Assembly: GCA_003648455.1 (NCBI GenBank)
Contig: QMPG01000048.1
Coordinates: 1 to 13,589, forward strand
Direction of reading: 5' to 3'
Length of the DNA stretch: 13,589 nucleotides
DNA from: Bacteroidota bacterium
Lineage (GTDB): Bacteria; Bacteroidota; Bacteroidia; Bacteroidales; B39-G9
Of the stretch, positions 1 through 8,490 are shown in pieces. Positions within the stretch are counted from its first letter, which is position 1; the number at the start of each line of letters is the position of its first letter. Position numbers and translations under genes: made by a program. The notes below the pieces were generated by a model that did no database searches, was not told the DNA's origin, and saw nothing but the letters and a program-made list of their open reading frames with translations.

Positions 1-1
1 A

Positions 2-130
2 AATGTAAGCAAAGAACTTACTGTAGAAGCAAAAGGCAATAGTAAAATTAAATATTCAGGCAATCCTGCTTTAAAAGGGGTTGGAATTAAAAGTGGAGCA
101 AGTCTAATAAAAATTAAAGAACAAGAATAA
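2..130 (+). CDS. C-terminal end of a probable DUF2807 (GIN-domain) protein
   Basis: Only the last 42 codons lie in the window, ending at TAA 128-130. The peptide (LTVEAKGNSKIKYSGNP, then a Gly/Ser-rich IKSGASLIKI ending) has the short beta-strand rhythm and the 'Y-x-G-N-P ... SGAS' ending I associate with the head GIN domain, DUF2807. These are periplasmic or surface beta-helix-like proteins common in Bacteroidota, with no well-defined biochemical role. The start, any signal peptide and the true length are outside the window. A bidirectional terminator follows directly. The family call rests on a short tail and is tentative; that it is the end of a coding region is more secure. Confidence 0.55.
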   Translation, partial: NVSKELTVEAKGNSKIKYSGNPALKGVGIKSGASLIKIKEQE

Positions 131-144
131 ATCAAATTCAATCA

Positions 145-180
145 AAAAAAAATGCGAGTTTAAAAACTCGCATTTTTTTT
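145..180. terminator. Bidirectional Rho-independent terminator between convergent genes
   Basis: The stem TGCGAGTTT (153-161) pairs with AAACTCGCA (164-172). It is flanked by an A-run on the left and a T-run on the right, so it has a U-tract in both directions. It lies between the end of the DUF2807-like gene on the plus strand and the end of rho on the minus strand. Confidence 0.85.
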
Positions 181-195
181 TCATATTATAAACTA

Positions 196-1794
196 TTATT
201 TATCATTCATTGAAATCAAAAACTCTTCATTGCTCGATGTTTTTCTCATTCTATCTGTTAAAAAAGACATTGCTTCAAGAGGATTCATATCAGCAAGATA
301 ATTACGTAAAATCCATATACGATTTAGCATCTCTTTATCAAGTAATAAATCTTCTCTACGAGTACTCGATGCATTAAGGTCAACAGCAGGATAAATTCGT
401 TTGTTAGAAAGTTTCCTGTCAAGTTGTAATTCCATATTACCTGTACCTTTAAATTCTTCAAAAATAACATCATCCATTTTCGAACCTGTTTCGGTTAGGG
501 CTGTTGCCAAAATTGTTAAAGAACCTCCATTTTCAATATTACGGGCAGCACCAAAAAAGCTTTTAGGTTTTTGTAAAGCGTTAGCATCAACACCACCAGA
601 CAAAACTCTGCCTGAAGCCGGTGAAACAGCATTATAGGCTCGAGCTAATCTTGTAATTGAATCGAGGAGAATAACCACATCGTGTCCGCTTTCAACCAAA
701 CGTTTCGATTTTTCAAGAACAATATTTGCAATTCTTACATGTTTATCGGCAGGTTCATCAAAAGTCGATGCAATAACCTCTGCATTAACGCTACGAGACA
801 TATCAGTAACCTCTTCAGGACGTTCGTCGATAAGAAGAATAATTAAATATACATCGGGGTGATTAGCAGCAATAGCATTTGCAATTTCTTTTAAAAGAAC
901 AGTTTTTCCTGTTTTTGGTTGAGCAACAATTAACCCTCTTTGCCCTTTTCCAATTGGTGTGAACATATCAACAATTCGAGTTGACAAACTGTCTTTGGCA
1001 TGTCCTGTTAATTGAAATTTTTGATCTGGGAATAAAGGTGTTAAATAATCAAAAGGAACCCTGTCTCTAATAGCTTCAGGTTGAGTTCCATTTATTTCCT
1101 GAATTTTAATTAATGGGAAATATTTTTCACCTTCTTTTGGAGGACGAATTGTTCCTTTTACAGTATCTCCTGTTTTTAATCCAAATAATTTAATCTGTGA
1201 TTGTGAAACATAAATATCATCGGGAGAATTCAAATAGTTATAATCAGAAGAACGTAAGAAACCATAACCATCAGGCATTACTTCCAAAACACCTGAATTA
1301 GTAATTACACAATCGAAATCAATATTATCTTTCTTGTCATAACTTCTTTTTCTATATGGTCTGTCGCTACTATTTTGTCTGTTTGTGTTAGTAATATTTG
1401 TTGCTTTGCTAGTTGAATATGATTTTGATATTACATTTTTCTCAAATTTTTTCTCAACTTTTTCTTCCTTTACAGCAACTTCTTCTACAACTGCTTCCTT
1501 TTCTACTTTTTCAATTACAGGTTTTTTAATAATTGTTTCTTTTTCAACATTTTCCTGAATTTTTGTTCGTGTTCTAGGTCTTGATCCGGAAATTCTTTGT
1601 TTAGGTTTTGGGCTACTATTATTAGCTTTTTTTTCAATTTTAATTCCTCCTGTAGCAGAAATAGCTTGTTGATCTAAAATTTGGTAAATCAGATCTTGCT
1701 TTCGGAGAGAATCAATTCTTTTTACTTTTAATTGCTTAGCAATTTCTTTTAATTCTGAAACAACTTTCTTGTTCAGCTCAAGAATATCATACAT
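196..1794 (-). CDS. rho: Transcription termination factor Rho
   Basis: This is the hexameric RNA-dependent ATPase helicase that ends transcription of untranslated RNA. The 532 residues contain the N-terminal Rho_N helical domain (1-45), a Lys/Glu/Arg-rich low-complexity insert (about 46-158), a cold-shock-like RNA-binding domain (168-236, [15 protein letters not shown]) and the ATPase core. In the core I see Walker A AQPKTGKT (291-298), Walker B VVILLDS (373-379), the Q-loop region [17 protein letters not shown] (395-411) and the R-loop/arginine region around 460-480. At 532 residues it is longer than E. coli Rho (about 420), and the extra length is the insert. The minus-strand start ATG at 1794 gives a normal Rho_N start. 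The gene diverges from the PPDK-N fusion gene, and a promoter candidate about 110 nt upstream leaves a long leader, which would allow autoregulation (inference). Family identity is certain. Confidence 0.98.
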   Translation of the reverse strand: MYDILELNKKVVSELKEIAKQLKVKRIDSLRKQDLIYQILDQQAISATGGIKIEKKANNSSPKPKQRISGSRPRTRTKIQENVEKETIIKKPVIEKVEKEAVVEEVAVKEEKVEKKFEKNVISKSYSTSKATNITNTNRQNSSDRPYRKRSYDKKDNIDFDCVITNSGVLEVMPDGYGFLRSSDYNYLNSPDDIYVSQSQIKLFGLKTGDTVKGTIRPPKEGEKYFPLIKIQEINGTQPEAIRDRVPFDYLTPLFPDQKFQLTGHAKDSLSTRIVDMFTPIGKGQRGLIVAQPKTGKTVLLKEIANAIAANHPDVYLIILLIDERPEEVTDMSRSVNAEVIASTFDEPADKHVRIANIVLEKSKRLVESGHDVVILLDSITRLARAYNAVSPASGRVLSGGVDANALQKPKSFFGAARNIENGGSLTILATALTETGSKMDDVIFEEFKGTGNMELQLDRKLSNKRIYPAVDLNASSTRREDLLLDKEMLNRIWILRNYLADMNPLEAMSFLTDRMRKTSSNEEFLISMNDK

Positions 1795-1907
1795 AAAAAT
1801 TCTATTAAATGAATATTTTGATTAGTTTATTATTTCAATACGAAATGGATTAATAAGGTTGAGAAAATAAGACAAATGCCTTATCACCGTATTCTGGATT
1901 TATTTTG

Positions 1908-1939
1908 CAAGTATAAATCAAAACATTTAAAAAACCAAA
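1908..1939 (-). promoter_or_regulatory. Candidate promoter of rho
   Basis: Read on the minus strand, TTTG (1939-1936) is followed after 20 nt by TATACTTG (1915-1908). This is seven of eight matches to the Bacteroidota -7 box TAnnTTTG at normal spacing from a -33 TTTG. It would give a leader of roughly 105 nt before rho. Confidence 0.4.
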
Positions 1940-1992
1940 AAACATTTAAAAAAAATTGTGTAATTTTACATCGAAGGTTAAAATTTAAAATC

Positions 1993-4974
1993 ATGCCATT
2001 ACTTTTTAAGAAATTTCTAGAGACAAAAAAATACTACATAAACGAAACCCCATTTAAACTACTTATGCAAAAACGAATTTATAAGGTTTTGCTTATCTGT
2101 AGTAATTATGATGCATTCATGCTCGAAGAAGACGGTAGGATTGATGAACAAATATTTAACGAATATGTTTCCCTTAACTTAAGATATCCTCCTGTATTTA
2201 TCCAGGCAAGTTCGGCGCAGAAAGCTTTTCGGATTTTAGATAAAGGAGATATTGACTTAGTAATAACCATGCTTAGTGTTCGTGAAATTGACGCTTTCGC
2301 ATTATCAAAACAAATAAAAGATAAATTTCAAAACATCCCTATAGTTGTATTAACCCCATTCTCGCGTGAAGTTAGACTGAAAGTTGCTCAAGAAAACCTT
2401 AGTGCTATTGACTATGTGTTTTGTTGGCTAGGTGATGCAGACTTATTGCTTGCAATAATTAAACTTATTGAAGATAAGATGAATGTTGAACATGATGTTC
2501 AAATTGTTGGAATTCAAACAATACTTCTTGTCGAAGATTCAATAAGATTTTACTCTAGTTATTTGCCTAATATTTATAAAATTGTATTAAAACAATCACA
2601 AGCCTTTATGAAAGAAGGATTAAATGCTCACCAACGAATGCTGAGAAAACGTGGGCGACCAAAAATTCTTCTTGCAACAAATTATAACGAAGCTGTTGAA
2701 CTGTACGAAAAATACAGAAATAATTTATTAGGTGTTATTTCAGATACGAGGTTTAAAAAAGATGGGATTGTTGATGAACAAGCAGGCGTTAAACTTTTCA
2801 AAAAAATAAGGTCAGACAACAAACATTTACCTTTTTTACTTCAGTCGTCAGAAACAAAGAATGCAAAAATTGCAAAGAAAATAGGTGTTAGTTTTATCGA
2901 TAAAAACTCAAAAACCCTATCCCTCGAGTTACGTAATTATTTATTCAGGCGCTTAGCTTTTGGTGATTTTGTTTTTAGAACAAAAAAATCTAGTAAAGAA
3001 ATAGCAAGAGCTAAGGACCTTAAAGATTTTCAAAAAAAAATATTAGAAGTCCCTGAAGAATCAATTCTTTATCATATTAACAAAAACGATTTTTCCCGTT
3101 GGCTAAATGCACGTGCATTATTTTCAATTGCTCAAATATTAAGATCTTACAATCCTGAAGACTTTGAAAATCTTTCTGAAATAAGAACTTTTGTTTACAA
3201 TGAAATTTTGAGATTCCGACTTAATAAAGGAAGAGGTATTATTTCCAAATTTGATAAAGATAATTTTGACGAATATTTAATATTTTCAAGAATTGGTGAA
3301 GGCTCACTTGGTGGTAAAGGAAGAGGTCTTGCTTTTATAGATTTTTTAATAAAAAAATATCAGTTAATATATGATTACGAAAAAGTATTTATCTCTATTC
3401 CAAGAACTCTCGTTATCTGCACTGATATTTTTGACGAATTTATGGAAACTAACAACTTATATAAATTTGCATTGTCAGTAAAAGATGATGAAAGAATTCT
3501 AAAACGATTTGTTAAATCAAAACTCCCCAAATCAATAATTGAGGATCTGAAAACATTCATCTCATATATTAACAATCCAATAGCTATAAGATCATCAAGC
3601 TTACTTGAAGATTCTCACTACCAACCTTTTGCCGGTGTGTATTCTACTTACATGATTCCAAACGACAAAACAAACATGAGAAAAATGATGGCATCGCTAA
3701 CAACAGCTATCAAAAGTGTTTATGCTTCTGTCTATTTCAAAAGCAGTAAAGCATATATGGAAGCTACTTCAAATGTTATTGATGAAGAAAAAATGGCTAT
3801 AATATTACAAGAAGTATGTGGAACAAAATTTGGAGATAAATTCTACCCCACTTTTTCAGGAGTAGCACGCTCAATTAATTTTTATCCTATTTCCCCCGAA
3901 AAACCCGAAGATGGTATAGCAAATATTGCTTTTGGATTAGGTCGTACAATTGTTGATGGCGGTGTATCTTTAAGATTCTCCCCAAAATATCCTAAAAAAA
4001 TTATTCAATTGTCAACCCCTAAAATGTCGATACAAAGCACTCAAAAAGAATTCTTTGCTCTCGATTTAAATCTTAATAATTTCAAACCATCAATAAATGA
4101 AGAGATAAACTTATTAAAGTTAAAATTAAAAGATGCAGAAAATGATAACTCATTAAAAAATATTATCTCTACTTACGACCATGAAAACGATATGATTAGA
4201 GAAGGCACAAATGTTAAAGGAAAAAAAATTATTACTTTTGCAAACATACTGAAATACAACACATTTCCTTTAGCCGAAATTTTAAATAATCTTTTACAAA
4301 TTGGTCAGAAAGAATTAAACAATCCAATTGAAATTGAATTTGCCGTTAATTTAAATACACCAGAAAACTCGCCTAGAATATTTAATTTCTTACAAATAAG
4401 ACCAATTGTTGAAGATAAAGAAACTATTAATTTTAATATTAACAATGTTCAAGAAGAAGACACAATTATATATTCAAATTCTGCTCTCGGCAATGGAACA
4501 ATTAACGATATACACGACTTTATTTATGTAAAACCCGAAGTATTTAAAGCAGCCGAGAGTAAAAATATTGTTTTGGAAATAGAAAAACTAAATTCGCAAT
4601 TTATAAAAGATAATAGATCATATGTGTTAGTGGGTCCCGGAAGATGGGGCTCAAGCGATCCGTGGTTGGGAATACCTGTTAAATGGTCACAAATATCGCA
4701 GGCAAGAGTAATTGTTGAAGCAGGATTAGAAAACTACAGAATTGACCCAAGTCAAGGCACTCATTTTTTTCAAAACTTAACTTCTTTTAAAGTAGGTTAT
4801 TTCACAATAAACCCATTTATTAATGATGGTTATTACGATTTAGACTTTTTAAAAAACCAAGAAGCAAACTACGAAAGTAAATTTATTCGTCATATTATTT
4901 TTAAAGAGCAAATTACAATAAAAATTGACGGGAAAAAAAATAAAGGAGTTGTATTTAAACCAAAAATTAATTAA
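1993..4974 (+). CDS. Receiver-domain / PPDK-N (PEP/pyruvate-binding ATP-grasp) fusion protein
   Basis: This 993-residue soluble protein (numbered from ATG 1993) has a degenerate receiver-like region (about 30-160, no clear phospho-Asp), a second receiver-like domain (about 175-320), and a PPDK_N/PEP-synthase ATP-grasp domain (about 425-805). Receiver two keeps the acidic pair in LLVEDS (E181-D182), a candidate phospho-Asp in GVISDTR (D251), Ser285/286 and Lys304. The ATP-grasp part shows SLGGKGRGLAF (440-443 = GGKG), IRSSSLLEDS (about 532-541), FAG and IRP near 803. The C-terminal part carries GPGRWGSSDPWLGIPV (881-896). The phosphohistidine swivel and PEP barrel are absent, so it is not a complete PEP synthase or PPDK. 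I infer a signalling-controlled ATP-grasp or phosphotransfer protein; its reaction is unknown. An in-frame ATG at 1876 would add 39 Lys-rich residues of intergenic-looking sequence; I prefer 1993 because the conserved-looking protein begins just after it. Confidence 0.85.
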   Translation: MPLLFKKFLETKKYYINETPFKLLMQKRIYKVLLICSNYDAFMLEEDGRIDEQIFNEYVSLNLRYPPVFIQASSAQKAFRILDKGDIDLVITMLSVREIDAFALSKQIKDKFQNIPIVVLTPFSREVRLKVAQENLSAIDYVFCWLGDADLLLAIIKLIEDKMNVEHDVQIVGIQTILLVEDSIRFYSSYLPNIYKIVLKQSQAFMKEGLNAHQRMLRKRGRPKILLATNYNEAVELYEKYRNNLLGVISDTRFKKDGIVDEQAGVKLFKKIRSDNKHLPFLLQSSETKNAKIAKKIGVSFIDKNSKTLSLELRNYLFRRLAFGDFVFRTKKSSKEIARAKDLKDFQKKILEVPEESILYHINKNDFSRWLNARALFSIAQILRSYNPEDFENLSEIRTFVYNEILRFRLNKGRGIISKFDKDNFDEYLIFSRIGEGSLGGKGRGLAFIDFLIKKYQLIYDYEKVFISIPRTLVICTDIFDEFMETNNLYKFALSVKDDERILKRFVKSKLPKSIIEDLKTFISYINNPIAIRSSSLLEDSHYQPFAGVYSTYMIPNDKTNMRKMMASLTTAIKSVYASVYFKSSKAYMEATSNVIDEEKMAIILQEVCGTKFGDKFYPTFSGVARSINFYPISPEKPEDGIANIAFGLGRTIVDGGVSLRFSPKYPKKIIQLSTPKMSIQSTQKEFFALDLNLNNFKPSINEEINLLKLKLKDAENDNSLKNIISTYDHENDMIREGTNVKGKKIITFANILKYNTFPLAEILNNLLQIGQKELNNPIEIEFAVNLNTPENSPRIFNFLQIRPIVEDKETINFNINNVQEEDTIIYSNSALGNGTINDIHDFIYVKPEVFKAAESKNIVLEIEKLNSQFIKDNRSYVLVGPGRWGSSDPWLGIPVKWSQISQARVIVEAGLENYRIDPSQGTHFFQNLTSFKVGYFTINPFINDGYYDLDFLKNQEANYESKFIRHIIFKEQITIKIDGKKNKGVVFKPKIN

Positions 4975-5005
4975 AAAAAAATATGATATTAATCATAAAT
5001 AATTG

Positions 5006-5037
5006 TTTGGAAAAACCAAATTAATAATTAACATTTG
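5006..5037 (+). promoter_or_regulatory. Candidate promoter of gdhA
   Basis: TTTG at 5006-5009 is followed after 19 nt by TAACATTTG at 5029-5037. This is a Bacteroidota -33/-7 pair with one extra base inside the -7 box. It predicts a leader of about 65 nt before the gdhA ATG at 5109. Confidence 0.45.
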
Positions 5038-5081
5038 CCAAATAAAGTTAATAAACCGTTATTATCTTTAATGTTCAATAA

Positions 5082-6443
<1,362 letters not shown>

Positions 6444-6459
6444 TAATTTTTTTTCTTAG

Positions 6460-6493
6460 AAGGCTGTTAATTTTTGTTAACAGCCTTTTTTTT
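6460..6493 (+). terminator. Rho-independent terminator after gdhA
   Basis: The 11-bp stem AAGGCTGTTAA (6460-6470) pairs with TTAACAGCCTT (6477-6487) over a 6-nt loop and runs into eight Ts. It lies 17 nt after the gdhA stop. Confidence 0.9.
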
Positions 6494-6514
6494 AATTCTA
6501 TAAAATATTTTATT

Positions 6515-6796
6515 ATGTTCAAAACAAACGAATACTTCGACGGAAAAGTAATGTCAATGGCATTTGAAACTTCTGATGGTCCGGCTACAATTGGTGTAAT
6601 GGCTAAAGGAGACTACGAATTTGGAACTTCTACAATTGAGCACATGACTGTAACTTCAGGTATAATGAAAGTTATGTTACCAGATAGTAACGAATGGAAA
6701 GAATATAAAGAATTTGAGACTTTTATTGTTGATAAAGATAAAAAATTCAAAGTTCAAGTCTCAGAAGACACATCATATCGCTGTTTATACAGATAA
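6515..6796 (+). CDS. ppnP: Pyrimidine/purine nucleoside phosphorylase PpnP
   Basis: The 93-residue protein belongs to the PpnP (YaiE, DUF1255) cupin family. Known members cleave several purine and pyrimidine nucleosides with phosphate to give the base and ribose-1-phosphate, in the cytoplasm. It matches my memory of E. coli YaiE along its whole length: NEYFDGKVMSM at 5-15, ATIGVMAKGDYEFGT at 24-38, EHMTVTSGIMKVMLPD at 42-57 and the TSYRCLYR end. The length is normal for the family and there is no signal peptide. It sits alone, 22 nt after the gdhA terminator, and is followed by an A/T hairpin. No clear promoter motif is visible in the short upstream gap, so readthrough from gdhA is possible. 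Confidence 0.95.
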   Translation: MFKTNEYFDGKVMSMAFETSDGPATIGVMAKGDYEFGTSTIEHMTVTSGIMKVMLPDSNEWKEYKEFETFIVDKDKKFKVQVSEDTSYRCLYR

Positions 6797-6802
6797 TTTA
6801 GC

Positions 6803-6841
6803 ATAATAAAAAGAAAATAATATTTATTTTCTTTTTATTAT
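6803..6841. terminator. 18-bp A/T-rich hairpin after ppnP, probable terminator
   Basis: Bases 6803-6820 and 6824-6841 are perfectly complementary over 18 bp with a TAT loop. All pairs but one are A-T. The hairpin starts 6 nt after the ppnP stop and lies directly before the ModE-type gene's promoter. The right arm is T-rich rather than being followed by a clean U-tract, so the terminator role is likely but not certain. Confidence 0.6.
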
Positions 6842-6858
6842 ATATTATGTTATGTTTG
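6828..6858 (+). promoter_or_regulatory. Candidate promoter of the ModE-type regulator and wtpA
   Basis: TATGTTTG at 6851-6858 is an exact match to the Bacteroidota -7 box TAnnTTTG. At 19 nt upstream is TTTC (6828-6831), one base from TTTG, inside the right arm of the preceding hairpin. The expected start of transcription falls inside operator copy 1. Confidence 0.5.
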
Positions 6859-6870
6859 TAATTACATAAC
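6849..6870. promoter_or_regulatory. Operator copy 1, GTTATG-N10-CATAAC, probable ModE-type site
   Basis: A perfect 6-bp inverted repeat, GTTATG (6849-6854) and CATAAC (6865-6870), is separated by 10 nt and ends 14 nt before the start of the ModE-type regulator gene. The same repeat with the same spacing occurs at 8437-8458. It covers the -7 box TATGTTTG (6851-6858), so a bound protein would block that promoter. The half-site GTTAT/ATAAC resembles what I recall of the E. coli ModE site, though the spacing differs. Confidence 0.75.
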
Positions 6871-6884
6871 GAATTTAAAAAATT

Positions 6885-7268
6885 ATGGCAGGTTCTAAAG
6901 GTGATAAATATTATAATGTTTTCTTAAAATATAAAATCTGGTTAGTTTCAAAAGAAGAAGAAAATATTTTAGGTGATGGCAAAATCAATCTCTTAAAAGA
7001 AATTGACAAAAAAGGTTCATTGCAATCAGCAGTCAACACAATAGGAATAAGTTATAGAAAAGCTTGGGGAAACATAAAAACAGCAGAAGAAGTTTTAGGA
7101 TTCAACTTAGTAGAAAAACACCGTGGCGGTCAAAGTGGAGGAACAACAACCCTCACCGAAGAAGGGAAAAATCTTATTAAAGCCTATGACGAACTTCATA
7201 AAGAAATTGATATTACAATAAAAAAAACAGTAAAAAAATTCTTTAACCATCTAAATGATTTTAAATAG
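6885..7268 (+). CDS. ModE-type winged-helix regulator without a Mop domain
   Basis: This 127-residue cytoplasmic DNA-binding protein matches the N-terminal winged helix of ModE. Features are KYKIWL at 15-20, ILGDGKINLLKEIDKKGSL at 28-46, the helix-turn-helix with ISYRKAWGNI at 55-64, and the wing HRGGQSGGTTTLTEEGK at 79-95, which matches the family's Gly-rich wing followed by L-T-x-x-G. E. coli ModE is about twice as long because it has C-terminal Mop domains that bind molybdate; here the protein ends after a basic helix, so no obvious oxyanion sensor is present. An operator and a promoter overlap directly upstream, suggesting autoregulation. wtpA follows 48 nt later with no clear promoter between, so they are probably one operon. 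The ModE family is well supported; the effector is unknown. Confidence 0.85.
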   Translation: MAGSKGDKYYNVFLKYKIWLVSKEEENILGDGKINLLKEIDKKGSLQSAVNTIGISYRKAWGNIKTAEEVLGFNLVEKHRGGQSGGTTTLTEEGKNLIKAYDELHKEIDITIKKTVKKFFNHLNDFK

Positions 7269-7316
7269 ATAAACTTTTTTTATGATATCTATTCAGTTAA
7301 ACAACTCAAAAGAACT

Positions 7317-8309
7317 ATGAGAATAATCCTAAAAAAATCAAAACAACTAATTTCAATATTACTTGTTTTAACTTTGTCTGTTTCGTGTAACAACACTAAC
7401 AATAAAACCAAAAAAGACGATAATACCATTTCAGGAAAATTAGTGATTTTTCATGCAGGAAGTTTATCAGTTCCTTTTAAACAAATCGCTACAGAATTTA
7501 ACAAAGAATATCCAAACGTAAAAGTAGTGTTAGAACCAGCAGGGAGTCGAAAATGTGCCCGGAAAATAACAGACTTAAATCAAGATTGTGATATTATGGC
7601 ATCAGCTGATTATAAAGTAATTAATAACTTGTTAATACCTGATTATGCTGATTGGAACATAAAATTTGCAAGCAATGAAATGGCAATTGTATATAATGAA
7701 AAATCGCATTATGCAAATGAGATTAATAAAGACAATTGGTATAAAATTTTACTGAAAAAAGATGTTGCTTTTGGTAGATCAGACCCAAATTCAGACCCTT
7801 GTGGCTATCGTGCAGTTTTAACGTCAAAACTTGCCGAAAAGTATTACAAACAAAACGGACTTGCTAAAAAACTTTTGGCAAAAGACCTTAACTACATGCG
7901 ACCAAAAGAAGTTGATTTGCTTAGTCTTCTTGAAGCTAATGCAATCGATTATATTTATCTTTATCGCTCTGTAGCCGAGCAACATAATTTAAAATTCTTA
8001 ATATTACCCGATTCTGTTAATCTTAAAAATCCTGAGTTAGGCGAATATTATTCAACAGTCTCTGTTAAAGTTAACGGGAGAAAACCCGGTGAAAAAATAA
8101 CACATAAAGGTGAAGCAATGGTTTATGGTGTAACAATTTTAAAAAATGTTAAAAATAAACCTGCTGCAGAGGCTTTCACTAAATTCTTATTAAATAAAGA
8201 AAAGGGTGTTAAAATTATGGAAGAAAACGGACAACCATCTGTTATCCCTTCATACACAAGTACTTTTGATAAAATACAGGACGATTTTAAACAATTTGCA
8301 AAAAAATAA
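7317..8309 (+). CDS. wtpA: Tungstate/molybdate ABC transporter binding lipoprotein (WtpA type)
   Basis: This 330-residue periplasmic oxyanion-binding protein feeds the ABC permease encoded downstream. The start MRIILKKSKQ is followed by a hydrophobic stretch and C24 in LSVSC, a lipoprotein signal, so it is probably anchored in the inner membrane. WtpA-type motifs are clear: FHAGSLSVPF (45-54), PAGSRKCARKITDL (74-87), DIMASADY (92-99), LLIPDYADWN (105-114), FGRSDPNSDPCGYR (152-165) and KGEAMVYGVTI (264-274). The Ser, Asp160 and Glu265 regions correspond to the ligand sites known from archaeal WtpA/ModA proteins; the exact residue match is inferred. Members bind tungstate and/or molybdate, and sequence alone does not choose between them. 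It is followed by a hairpin and then the TonB receptor unit. Family identity is strong; ModA-like naming is equally acceptable. Confidence 0.93.
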   Translation: MRIILKKSKQLISILLVLTLSVSCNNTNNKTKKDDNTISGKLVIFHAGSLSVPFKQIATEFNKEYPNVKVVLEPAGSRKCARKITDLNQDCDIMASADYKVINNLLIPDYADWNIKFASNEMAIVYNEKSHYANEINKDNWYKILLKKDVAFGRSDPNSDPCGYRAVLTSKLAEKYYKQNGLAKKLLAKDLNYMRPKEVDLLSLLEANAIDYIYLYRSVAEQHNLKFLILPDSVNLKNPELGEYYSTVSVKVNGRKPGEKITHKGEAMVYGVTILKNVKNKPAAEAFTKFLLNKEKGVKIMEENGQPSVIPSYTSTFDKIQDDFKQFAKK

Positions 8310-8331
8310 TTTGATTAACTCTGCAAATATA

Positions 8332-8358
8332 TAGAGACAAGGCATTGTCTTGTCTCTA
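8332..8358. repeat. Short palindromic repeat (GAGACAAG hairpin) after wtpA
   Basis: TAGAGACAAG (8332-8341) pairs with CTTGTCTCTA (8349-8358) around a 7-nt loop. No T-run follows, so it is a poor terminator. It resembles the dispersed 'tagagac...gtctcta' palindromic repeats I recall from many genomes, and is the only copy in this window. Confidence 0.55.
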
Positions 8359-8387
8359 CTTAATAAATTATCAAAAAAAATCAATTA

Positions 8388-8401
8388 ATGATAATTATCA
8401 T
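8388..8401. promoter_or_regulatory. 14-bp perfect palindrome upstream of the TonB receptor
   Basis: ATGATAATTATCAT is a perfect 14-bp palindrome lying 22 nt before the -7 box at 8424, in the -33 region. It resembles the AT-rich core of Fur-family sites, but in such AT-rich DNA this is only suggestive. It may be a second operator. Confidence 0.3.
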
Positions 8402-8423
8402 ATTTTATAAAAAAATTAAATAA

Positions 8424-8431
8424 TATGTTTG
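8424..8431 (+). promoter_or_regulatory. Candidate -7 box of the TonB receptor promoter
   Basis: TATGTTTG is an exact TAnnTTTG match and is identical to the box before the ModE-type gene. No good -33 TTTG is seen at normal spacing. The operator begins 6 nt downstream, so it would cover the transcription start. Confidence 0.5.
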
Positions 8432-8436
8432 TCTGC

Positions 8437-8458
8437 GTTATGCAAAATAAAACATAAC
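8437..8458. promoter_or_regulatory. Operator copy 2, GTTATG-N10-CATAAC, before the TonB receptor
   Basis: GTTATG (8437-8442) and CATAAC (8453-8458) are separated by 10 nt, exactly as in the copy at 6849-6870, while the 10 spacer bases differ. I saw no third copy in the window. It lies 32 nt before the receptor start and just after the -7 box, a position suited to repression. Confidence 0.75.
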
Positions 8459-8490
8459 CAAATATAAACTAATTTTTAAGAAATAAAAAA

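Noticed and set aside
401..637. Open frame of 78 codons on the plus strand inside rho
   Set aside because: It lies wholly opposite the conserved ATPase core of Rho and matches no protein I recognise.
1876..1992. Upstream in-frame ATG extending the PPDK-N fusion protein by 39 residues
   Set aside because: The added stretch is Lys-rich and poly-A-like, overlaps the candidate rho promoter, and precedes the first conserved-looking residues; ATG 1993 is the more natural start.
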